Positions 36,059 to 43,331 of a stretch of DNA of 64,000 nucleotides are shown here, one piece after another. The stretch's first letter is position 1. Each line of letters opens with the position of its first letter. Both the position numbers and the translations under genes were made by a program. This DNA is from Myroides fluvii (GTDB taxonomy: Bacteria > Bacteroidota > Bacteroidia > Flavobacteriales > Flavobacteriaceae), in the NCBI RefSeq assembly GCF_009792295.1, contig NZ_CP039934.1, positions 3,120,501 through 3,184,500 on the forward strand, read 5' to 3'. The notes below the pieces were generated by a model. That model saw only the letters and a list, made by a program, of their open reading frames with translations. It was not told the DNA's origin and did not search any database.

Positions 36059-37027
36059 ATGAGCATCAAAGATACGATTATCTCAAGTATGAATACATGG
36101 GGAAAGGAGAGAAAACCTTTTTTATTTTTTGTAGACTACCAGGGGGAGAATGGGCAAGTTATTCCCTTAGATAAAGTGGATGTTAATGCAATAGCATATC
36201 AATTTAATGATTTGACAAATCAAGAATTTCCTGCTGACTTCCAAGTTCCAAAAATAAATGCGCAACCCATCGCATTTGAAACCTATCTCGCTAAGTTTGA
36301 TCAGGTGATGAATCAAATAAAAAAAGGCAATACTTATTTACTTAATCTTACTGTGTCAACACCCATTGAAGTAGAGGGTACTTTAAAAGATATTTTTTAC
36401 GCGAGTAAGGCTAAATATAAACTTTGGATAAAAGACCATTTTGTGTGTTTTTCACCTGAGATTTTTGTTCAAATAAAAGAAAACAGGATTTATTCCTATC
36501 CGATGAAAGGAACTATTGATGCTTCAATACCTCATGCAGAAGAATTGATTCTAGCAGATGAAAAAGAAACAGCAGAACATTTTACTATTGTTGATTTGAT
36601 TCGCAATGATTTGAATATCGTAGCTAAAAATGTCGGTGTAGATCGCTTTCGCTACCTCGATCGGCTACAAACCACAAAAGGAGAGTTACTGCAGGTAAGT
36701 TCTCAAATTAGTGGAGATTTACAAGAAAACTGGCAAGAAAGTGTAGGAGATCTTTTAGCTAAATTAGTACCTGCTGGTTCCATTACCGGATCACCCAAAG
36801 AAAAAACGGTTCAAATTATTAGCGATGTCGAAGGTTACGCGCGCAATTATTATACCGGTATTTGCGGAGTGTTTGATGGTACAAGCCTAGATACTGCTGT
36901 GATGATTCGCTTTGTCGAACAGCAAGGGGAACAAATGGTATACAAAAGTGGAGGGGGAATAACTTTTGCCAGCCAAGCGGATAAAGAATATGAAGAAATT
37001 TTGCAAAAAATTTATCTTCCTATCTAA
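36059..37027 (+). CDS. pabB: aminodeoxychorismate synthase component I
   Basis: 322 residues: a short form with little more than the chorismate-binding domain. Motifs: NQIKKGNTYLLNLTVSTPIE, FVCFSPEIFVQIKENRIYSYPMKGTID, EHFTIVDLIRNDLNIVAKNVGV, KLVPAGSITGSPKEKTVQIISDVEGYARNYYTGICGVFDG. The PAGSITGSPK segment is the PabB-type form of the active-site loop. Combines chorismate and ammonia from the PabA-like partner. Divergent from pabA. Confidence 0.9.
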   Translation: MSIKDTIISSMNTWGKERKPFLFFVDYQGENGQVIPLDKVDVNAIAYQFNDLTNQEFPADFQVPKINAQPIAFETYLAKFDQVMNQIKKGNTYLLNLTVSTPIEVEGTLKDIFYASKAKYKLWIKDHFVCFSPEIFVQIKENRIYSYPMKGTIDASIPHAEELILADEKETAEHFTIVDLIRNDLNIVAKNVGVDRFRYLDRLQTTKGELLQVSSQISGDLQENWQESVGDLLAKLVPAGSITGSPKEKTVQIISDVEGYARNYYTGICGVFDGTSLDTAVMIRFVEQQGEQMVYKSGGGITFASQADKEYEEILQKIYLPI

Positions 37028-37033
37028 AGGAGT

Positions 37034-37070
37034 AAAAAACCGATACAAGAAAAAGGCGTATCGGTTTTTT
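37034..37070 (+). terminator. rho-independent terminator of pabB
   Basis: AAAAAACCGATAC (37034-37046) and GTATCGGTTTTTT (37058-37070), T-run continuing. Confidence 0.92.
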
Positions 37071-37094
37071 TTGTGTTCAGGTAATTGTGCGACC

Positions 37095-38603
37095 TTAGAC
37101 TTCGAGTGTAGTGAAGAATTGACGTATTTGTTTAACCAGGGTGATGTCTAAAACTAAATTGTATTTTTTTTCTTGCTTGTGTCGGATGGTATAATCAAAT
37201 ACCAAGGGATACAAGATATCGTATAGTGATTTTAGTGAAGGTGCTTCTTTGTCTTGGGCATACAAAGCTAAATACAACAAGGAGTGAATGCTATTTGTTT
37301 GAGGGACATAATGAAGGTGATGCAAGATGTAAATTTTGAGCTTAACAGCTAAACAGACGTGCAAATGATGTGTTGTGATATACGTCTCTTTTTTGGGGTT
37401 AGTAAAGTCTTGTTCTAGGGTTAGATTTATTTGTTTTAAGCGCTTTTTATAGGGGAGTATAAAATCACTATAATCTCTCATGCTGCTTTTATACCAGTGA
37501 ATTTGCGGATAATAATCACTGGCGTAAATTTTGTTTTTTGGTTGAATAATGGAACTGAAAAATTCCGAAAACTCGTAAACATGGTCCTGAATATAGAGGC
37601 GAGTATGCGCTAAGATTGTCAAGCCGAGGCCCTCTTGGTTCGATTCAATATCCTTGATGATTCTCTTTGTTGCTTTGGTGGGAGTCTCTTTAAGCAGCAC
37701 CAATAAATAGACCTGTTTTTGTTGCTTACTTTGCTGAAAATACAGTATTTCGTGAAATTGATAGAGCTCTTCTACTTGATTGGTAATCAGTAGAGGCAAA
37801 AGTTTTTCTTTGTATTTGAATGGTTTGTTTTTTGTTTTCCTTATGGTTCTTCTTGGCCTAATCAGCGATGTTTGCCCATCAATTTGATCTAGTACATGAA
37901 GAACAATGCGATGGAGTTTGCTTTGAATTTTTTGCAGGGAGGAGTTCCACACATCGTCTTGTATATCTTGCGCCAAGTCATTTAGAATATAGTAAACATT
38001 TGGCTCGCTTTTGACGAATAAGGTTTTTATTTTGGGAACAACTTGCTCCAAGAGTAACAAGCGCTGTGTTAAGGTCATTGTTGTGTTTTTTATCCCCAAC
38101 AAAACAATTTCTAAAACATCGAGATCATAAGTAAAAGCTTTTAATAGGGCGTGACTACTCCCGCGGTATTGCTGTTTTACTAGATCTTGACAATAAGTAG
38201 CTAATAAAGCGTGTTTGTCTTGATATAAGGCAATGAAGCCACCTAAAGACGTATATAAAATTTTTGGCAACGCAGTTGATGTTGCTTGGTAAATGAGATT
38301 GGTTGCAGTAAGACTCGTCTTAAAAAGAGAATTGCCTATTGTTGCGTGATAGCTTAAGTCTTTGTCGTCTAGTACGATAAGAAAAATCGAGTCTTCGCGT
38401 AGTAAAGTTTGACTAGCTATAGTTGAAAATAACGCATGTGTTTTGTCCTGTGTATATACCCATAAGCCTCGTTGTGTAGAAGATTGTCCAATTGCTCCAA
38501 ACCAAATGACTTTGATGTGGTTTTTTGCGATACCTATTTCTAGTAGATGGAAGAGTTCTTGTGAGAAGTCTGGAGGGAATGTGTCTCGCCAATTCGTTTT
38601 CAT
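37095..38603 (-). CDS. hypothetical 502-aa protein
   Basis: Not recognised. Predicted mostly helical, no signal peptide. A central stretch (about residues 305-375; VYLLVLLKETPTKATKRIIKDIESNQEGLGLTILAHT) is alpha/beta and recalls nucleotidyltransferase-like segments of Bacteroidota proteins that carry a C-terminal HEPN domain; the C-terminus (HVCLAVKLKIYILHHLHYVPQTNSIHSLLYLALYAQD) could be such a helical domain. That resemblance is weak. An unusually Thr/His/Gln-rich composition. Monocistronic; divergent from the S24 repressor gene. Confidence 0.55.
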   Translation of the reverse strand: MKTNWRDTFPPDFSQELFHLLEIGIAKNHIKVIWFGAIGQSSTQRGLWVYTQDKTHALFSTIASQTLLREDSIFLIVLDDKDLSYHATIGNSLFKTSLTATNLIYQATSTALPKILYTSLGGFIALYQDKHALLATYCQDLVKQQYRGSSHALLKAFTYDLDVLEIVLLGIKNTTMTLTQRLLLLEQVVPKIKTLFVKSEPNVYYILNDLAQDIQDDVWNSSLQKIQSKLHRIVLHVLDQIDGQTSLIRPRRTIRKTKNKPFKYKEKLLPLLITNQVEELYQFHEILYFQQSKQQKQVYLLVLLKETPTKATKRIIKDIESNQEGLGLTILAHTRLYIQDHVYEFSEFFSSIIQPKNKIYASDYYPQIHWYKSSMRDYSDFILPYKKRLKQINLTLEQDFTNPKKETYITTHHLHVCLAVKLKIYILHHLHYVPQTNSIHSLLYLALYAQDKEAPSLKSLYDILYPLVFDYTIRHKQEKKYNLVLDITLVKQIRQFFTTLEV

Positions 38604-38731
38604 TGTGTGTTTTTTACGGGATTAGATATTTGATTTATGTAATAAATAGTGTTTTTATTTGAATTAACATCAATAAAAATGATTATATTTTGTTGAATTT
38701 TCTGTATTTTTGTGCTTTAGGTATAAAATCA

Positions 38732-38788
38732 AATATACGAACAAAGTTTTTTTCTACCATGAAAAATTACGTATAACGTTCGTATATT
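38732..38788. promoter_or_regulatory. inverted repeat, candidate operator of the XRE/S24 regulator
   Basis: AATATACGAAC (38732-38742) and GTTCGTATATT (38778-38788) are a perfect 11-bp inverted repeat 35 nt apart, lying between the 502-aa gene and the regulator start at 38808. A third related half-site ACGTATAACGT lies between them (38769-38779). Confidence 0.5.
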
Positions 38789-38807
38789 TTTTGTAAATTC
38801 TTTAGAT

Positions 38808-39626
38808 ATGGATAAAATTCAGCGCCTTAATGAGGCTATTAAATGGATTGTTTTTGAAGGTTTGGCGAAAAATCACACCGACCTTGCTAAAAAATTAGGG
38901 TATAAGAAATCGTCTTTTTCACAGATTGTCAATGGAAAGGTGAATATTAGCAACAGTTTTATTAATCGCTTGGTCGCTTTTGCGCCTATATTGAATCGCA
39001 AGTGGTTACATAATGGGGAGGGAAGTATATTTATTTCTCAACCGAAAACGATACACGAAGAAGCGATGAAAGGGCATCGAAATGGGGTTAACCTCTTGTT
39101 TGAAAGTGAATCAACGTATTTGGTAAAGAGCCAAATACCCGAAATTTTCTACAATCAACGAGGCAATACGTTTACTTTTTACTCAGGAGGTAAAATGGAT
39201 ATCGAGGCATATAAGATTCCCTTTACGGCTCATACTGCATATGTTGAATTGTATCGAGATGCAAAGGCCATGCAAGAGCACTTCAGTCGAGTCGAGTTTA
39301 GCGTAGATTATCTTGAATTGGGATATTATCAAGCCTTTGAGGTAGTGGGAGATACAATGAATGGAGGAAATATTGAAGACACGCCAAATGGAGCGGAAAT
39401 TTTAGCTAAAGAAATAAATAGAGATTTGTGGGAAGGTGGTTTTAAACCCACAAAATATGGCTTTATCTTAGTGACCAAAGATTATATCTTGCATAAAGAT
39501 ATTGCTGATTTCAATGTGCAAACTGGAATTTTTCGCTTATCTAATCGCAATACTAGTTATGCTATGATAGAATGTTCCATTGAGGATGTTCTGCAAATTT
39601 TTCACGTGATTAAACGCTTTTTTTAA
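38808..39626 (+). CDS. XRE family regulator with S24-like C-terminal domain
   Basis: 272 residues. N-terminal HTH (about 5-70): TDLAKKLGYKKSSFSQIVNGKVNISNSFINRLVAFAPILNRKWLHNGEG, the CI-type form common in Bacteroidota. C-terminal half resembles the LexA/CI S24 dimerisation fold (YYQAFEVVGDTMNGGNIEDTPNGAEILAKEINRDLW ... KYGFILVTKDYILHKDI), with GDTMNGG near the place of the catalytic GDSM in S24 peptidases, here Thr instead of Ser. Self-cleavage is therefore doubtful. Phage-repressor origin possible; no phage genes nearby. Confidence 0.8.
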   Translation: MDKIQRLNEAIKWIVFEGLAKNHTDLAKKLGYKKSSFSQIVNGKVNISNSFINRLVAFAPILNRKWLHNGEGSIFISQPKTIHEEAMKGHRNGVNLLFESESTYLVKSQIPEIFYNQRGNTFTFYSGGKMDIEAYKIPFTAHTAYVELYRDAKAMQEHFSRVEFSVDYLELGYYQAFEVVGDTMNGGNIEDTPNGAEILAKEINRDLWEGGFKPTKYGFILVTKDYILHKDIADFNVQTGIFRLSNRNTSYAMIECSIEDVLQIFHVIKRFF

Positions 39627-39645
39627 CCGAGCTACTTGCTATGAT

Positions 39646-39674
39646 ACAAAACACGAACGCTGTTTGTGTTTTGT
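39646..39674. terminator. hairpin between convergent regulator genes
   Basis: ACAAAACAC (39646-39654) and GTGTTTTGT (39666-39674). No long T-run follows, so termination is uncertain. Confidence 0.4.
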
Positions 39675-39711
39675 CATTGTAGGGGGATTGCCTCTATAGG
39701 TAGGGCTTACC

Positions 39712-40428
39712 CTATATTAGCTTGTGTACAATAGCGAAGCGAATGGCCTCGGCTGTCGTCTTCACTTGTAGTTTTTCTAGAATTTTTTTTCGGTGAAATT
39801 TAATCGTATCTGCTGTAAGACAGAGTAAAGAAGCTATTTCTAGAATGGCATATCCTCTAATGGAATACTGTAATACTTCTAATTCTCGAGGAGAAAGCTT
39901 AGGTTTAGTTCTCATCTCCCACGTTTTTTGTTTCGAGTGATAGACCCAAATATGCTCACTTCCCCTTTTAAAAATCGTACTATTTCCCGCTTGGTGTGCA
40001 GTGGAGAGGGAGACTATACAAATAGACTTCCACAATTCCCCCGTTTTTTTGAGGCACAAAGGCGTCATTTCTTGGTGTATTAGAAAGGTGTGCGTTAACC
40101 TGTGTTTGAGGTGAATGTCAAAAGACAACGTATATTGTTTTCTCTCTTTAATGGGGATAGAAGAGAAAAAAGAAAATCCCGCTTTTGTTACTTGGACCAA
40201 TAGATCCCGCTCCTGGTTGGGGATGCAGTGGGTGTAAAAGTCAAATCCCATTTTTTGTACTTCTTGAGGAGAATAACCACAGCAAAATAACGGATTGTCA
40301 GAAACGTAGTCAAAGACCTTGTTTTGATGATCCACAATGTAAATGCTTTTGTAGGTCATTCTAGCTAAAGCTTGTACAGCTTCGAGGTAATGGGGATTGA
40401 ATGCTTTCTTTTTTTTTCTTTTTTTCAT
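39712..40428 (-). CDS. PAS-LuxR family transcriptional regulator
   Basis: 238 residues. A basic N-terminus (MKKRKKKKAFNP) coded by A7 and A9 runs, a PAS-like sensor (IYIVDHQNKVFDYVSDNPLFCCGYSPQEVQKMGFDFYTHCI), and a C-terminal LuxR/GerE HTH (KLSPRELEVLQYSIRGYAILEIASLLCLTADTIKFHRKKILEKLQVKTTAEAIRFAI). Divergent from the first of three outer-membrane genes; the shared 16-bp palindrome upstream of those genes is a plausible target. The homopolymer runs near the start could allow slippage. Confidence 0.88.
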   Translation of the reverse strand: MKKRKKKKAFNPHYLEAVQALARMTYKSIYIVDHQNKVFDYVSDNPLFCCGYSPQEVQKMGFDFYTHCIPNQERDLLVQVTKAGFSFFSSIPIKERKQYTLSFDIHLKHRLTHTFLIHQEMTPLCLKKTGELWKSICIVSLSTAHQAGNSTIFKRGSEHIWVYHSKQKTWEMRTKPKLSPRELEVLQYSIRGYAILEIASLLCLTADTIKFHRKKILEKLQVKTTAEAIRFAIVHKLI

Positions 40429-40633
40429 AATCTATGGAAGAGTTTTCTTTTAAAAATAATAGAAAATAAAAGATGTCAATCAATGATGTTTTTTTGTTGT
40501 ATGTAATAGGTGTTGAATGTTTGAATAGTGATAGAAATAAATGCATTTGAACGCATCGACATCTACTCTGGATGCTATGGAGATGTACTTCTCTCTTTTT
40601 CCTACTCCTCGGTGTAGTTTTTTGTTTTTGATG
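40429..40633. other. divergent intergenic region
   Basis: About 200 bases between the LuxR gene and the conserved block. It includes CTACTCCTCGGTGTAG (40602-40617), a 16-bp near-perfect palindrome (one mismatch between arms) related to the element at 40640-40655, 38 bp upstream of it. No gene seen. Confidence 0.5.
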
Positions 40634-40687
40634 TAAAAACTACCCGTAGGTGTAGCAGCTAGGAAATCTAATTCACTTAATTTAGAT
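40634..40687 (+). promoter_or_regulatory. conserved 54-bp upstream block, copy 1
   Basis: Begins TAAAAAC, contains CTACCCGTAGGTGTAG (40640-40655) and an AT-rich inverted segment AAATCTAA...TTTAGAT. Repeated almost exactly at 43202-43255 and 45790-45843, each time with the palindrome 123-124 nt before a beta-barrel gene start. A possible -7 box TATGTTTG lies at 40722-40729. Confidence 0.65.
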
Positions 40688-41171
40688 AAAATAAATCATA
40701 ATAAATTGACAATCATTTACTTATGTTTGATTTTTATATGTTGATTGAAAAATAGTTCTATTATGTATAAAATACTCCTTAATTACTTTTTTATACTATT
40801 GCTTTTAGGTGATGGTGTGAGTTATAGTCAATCCTTTCGTATAGTAGGACAGGTAGTCAATGCAACGACTCAGCCGGTTGAATTCATGGATGTCTATCTC
40901 ACTACTAGCACAGCATCCAATATGCCTCATACCTATACCGATAGTTTAGGGAATTTTACGTTACAAGCTGTAAGGGGAAGCTATACGTTGACACTCGCTG
41001 AATTTGGCAAAGAGAAATACAGTCAAGTTATCACGTTAACCCAAGATCTCAACTTAGGGCAACTCACAGTAGATGAAGGTGTAATGTTAGACAGTATTAC
41101 CATTACAGCCAAGAAAAAGCTGATTGAACGCAAAGTCGATCGCTTGGTTTTTCACGTGGAGAATTCTGTTG
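40658..41171 (+). repeat. 514-bp direct repeat, copy 1
   Basis: Identical base for base, by my reading, to 45814-46327 (offset 5156). Covers the promoter region, leader and about the first 136 codons of the first beta-barrel gene; sequence diverges abruptly at 41172/46328. Confidence 0.9.
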
Positions 41172-43153
41172 CAGCTAGTGGGGGAGATGCTTTAGATGCG
41201 CTGAAAGCAACACCTAGTGTTCGAGTTAAGAATGATAAAATTGCCGTGGCAGGTAAGTCCAATGTTTCAATCTTGGTTGATGATAAAATTATCGTATTAT
41301 CAGGAGATGAATTAAACCAATTTTTAAAGGGAATAGCGAGTGATAATATAGCTCAAATTGAAGTAATGACAATACCTCCTTCAAAGTATAGTGCTGAGGG
41401 AGATGGTGGAATGATCAATATTTTATTAAAAAAAACAACACAACACAGTTGGAGCAATACCAGTAGAACTGCTTATACGCAAGCGACTTATCCATCAACT
41501 TCTTTTGGCAATAGCTTTAATTATCAAAAAGGTAAGTTTAGTCTTTTAGTTGATGCATCAGTAAGGCAAACCAAAACAATTTACACCAATGATATTCACT
41601 ATTATTATCCAAAGGAACATTGGCAAAGTGAAATCTATGATAGAGTAAATAATTTTGGTTTTGCGAGTATTGTCAATTTTGGATATGATATAAGTGACAA
41701 ACACAACATAAGTTTTCAATACCTTGGCAATAATGACATGCCAAAAACAAAGGAAAGGGGTATAACAGCCATTTATAAGAAAGAAGATCAAAGTTTATCT
41801 AAAACACTAGCTTCCATAAACAATACAGTAAATAATAATGGCAATCATTCCTTTACAGCAGGATTGAGTACTAAATTGGATACCCTTGGTAAAAAATATA
41901 CAATAGATGTAGATTATTTACTGTCTTCATCAGATAAAAATAACAAGCAAACCACACAAGAAATCCGTGAGGATAATGCTCAGGATATAGTAACGCTGCT
42001 AACGAATAGCAATGTGCAACGCATCAATAATTTGGCTACTCAAATTGATTTTGAACTTCCTTATGCTTGGGCAACATGGGAATTTGGTGGAAAAATAAGC
42101 TTTACCAAAATCAACAGTGGTATTGATATTGAGACAGCGGAAGAACTAAAACCAGTAAACCGACAAGAGGATCAATTTACTTTTCGAGAAAACACGCAGG
42201 CACTCTATTTTTCAGGTGCTAAATCATGGGGCGAAAAGTGGCAAGTAAAAGCGGGTTTGCGTGCCGAATCTACTCAAAATAAAGGGAATTCTACTCGTAT
42301 GCATCAGACCAATACAAGCAAGAACATCAAATTATTTCCAACCTTGTATGTATCCTATAAGTGGAATGATATGCACGATATTTCATTAAAATACAGTAGG
42401 CGAATACAACGTCCTTCTTATAAAAATCTAAATCCTGCTCGATGGTATTTGAATACAACATCCTATGCAGAAGGGAATCCTTTTTTACAACCGGCCTTTA
42501 CGACCGCTTTAGAACTTTCTCATTCTTTTAAGAATCGATTGTATACAACGGTGTCTCTTAGTCAAGTGAAGGACGGATTTGGGCAACTGACGACGCATAA
42601 TGAAGAACATAATTTTCAAAAATTCACGCAGTTAAACTATTATTCAGCACATATTATTAACTATAATCTGTATGCTACTATTGATTTGTTTCACTGGTGG
42701 ACCACCGCTTTTGAATTCAATACATTTTATACAGAAACGAAGACAAATACAACCTATTTAAAGCCCAAATATTCTGGATGGGGCGCTTATTTTATTGCGA
42801 CCACTACGTTAACACTTAATCCAGCAAAGACACTTATCGCGGAAATTAGCTATGAACAAGATTTTGCCTCTGAATACATCGGGACTAGAATGAGCGCAAA
42901 TGCCAATGTAACGGCTGGAATAAAATTATTCCTATTGGATAAGAAGTTACAATGTGCATTGAACGCTAATAATATTTTCGGAACAGATCAAGCGATGCTA
43001 TCGAACACAACACAACATATATTTCAAACGTTCAAACAATACTATGACACACAGTATATTAGATTCTCTCTGTCTTATTCTTTTGGGAACAAAAATATCA
43101 CGGTGAAACAACAAAATACGAGTAATGAGGAGGAAAAGGGAAGGGTTAATTAA
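40763..43153 (+). CDS. outer-membrane beta-barrel protein 1 (CarboxypepD_reg + OMP_b-brl_3)
   Basis: 796 residues from ATG 40763 (a TTG six codons upstream is ignored). Signal peptide MYKILLNYFFILLLLGDGVSYS, carboxypeptidase-regulatory-like beta domain (FRIVGQVVNATTQPVEFMDVYL ... GNFTLQAVRGSYTLTLAEFG), then a TonB-receptor-like plug (GGDALDALKATPSVRVKNDKIAVAGKSNVSILVDDK ... IEVMTIPPSKYSAEGDGGMINILLKK) and a long beta-barrel ending NNIFGTDQAML and IRFSLSYSFG. Known family: outer membrane beta-barrel family of Bacteroidota, substrates mostly unknown. Shares its first 136 residues exactly with barrel 3. Confidence 0.88.
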   Translation: MYKILLNYFFILLLLGDGVSYSQSFRIVGQVVNATTQPVEFMDVYLTTSTASNMPHTYTDSLGNFTLQAVRGSYTLTLAEFGKEKYSQVITLTQDLNLGQLTVDEGVMLDSITITAKKKLIERKVDRLVFHVENSVAASGGDALDALKATPSVRVKNDKIAVAGKSNVSILVDDKIIVLSGDELNQFLKGIASDNIAQIEVMTIPPSKYSAEGDGGMINILLKKTTQHSWSNTSRTAYTQATYPSTSFGNSFNYQKGKFSLLVDASVRQTKTIYTNDIHYYYPKEHWQSEIYDRVNNFGFASIVNFGYDISDKHNISFQYLGNNDMPKTKERGITAIYKKEDQSLSKTLASINNTVNNNGNHSFTAGLSTKLDTLGKKYTIDVDYLLSSSDKNNKQTTQEIREDNAQDIVTLLTNSNVQRINNLATQIDFELPYAWATWEFGGKISFTKINSGIDIETAEELKPVNRQEDQFTFRENTQALYFSGAKSWGEKWQVKAGLRAESTQNKGNSTRMHQTNTSKNIKLFPTLYVSYKWNDMHDISLKYSRRIQRPSYKNLNPARWYLNTTSYAEGNPFLQPAFTTALELSHSFKNRLYTTVSLSQVKDGFGQLTTHNEEHNFQKFTQLNYYSAHIINYNLYATIDLFHWWTTAFEFNTFYTETKTNTTYLKPKYSGWGAYFIATTTLTLNPAKTLIAEISYEQDFASEYIGTRMSANANVTAGIKLFLLDKKLQCALNANNIFGTDQAMLSNTTQHIFQTFKQYYDTQYIRFSLSYSFGNKNITVKQQNTSNEEEKGRVN

Positions 43154-43201
43154 AAGAAAAACGTTCAAAGGAAAACATACCCTAAACTACTGGTTTTTTT
43201 A

Positions 43202-43255
43202 TAAAAACTACCCGTAGGTGTAGCAGCTAGGAAATCTAATTCACTTAATTTAGAT
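43202..43255 (+). promoter_or_regulatory. conserved 54-bp upstream block, copy 2
   Basis: Same block as at 40634-40687, palindrome CTACCCGTAGGTGTAG at 43208-43223, identical over the 54 bases as far as I can read. Preceded by ACATACCCTAAACTACTG, also present before copy 3. Sequence after 43255 differs from copies 1 and 3. Confidence 0.65.
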
Positions 43256-43331
43256 TTTAATAAAATACATGATTGATATTCAATGTGTTAGTTTTTATTT
43301 TTTGAATATTTTATCTAAAAATAGTTCTAGT

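Noticed and set aside
38808..39626. Prophage remnant around the XRE/S24-like regulator
   Set aside because: No integrase, structural or other phage genes occur nearby; such regulators are common as single genes in Bacteroidota.
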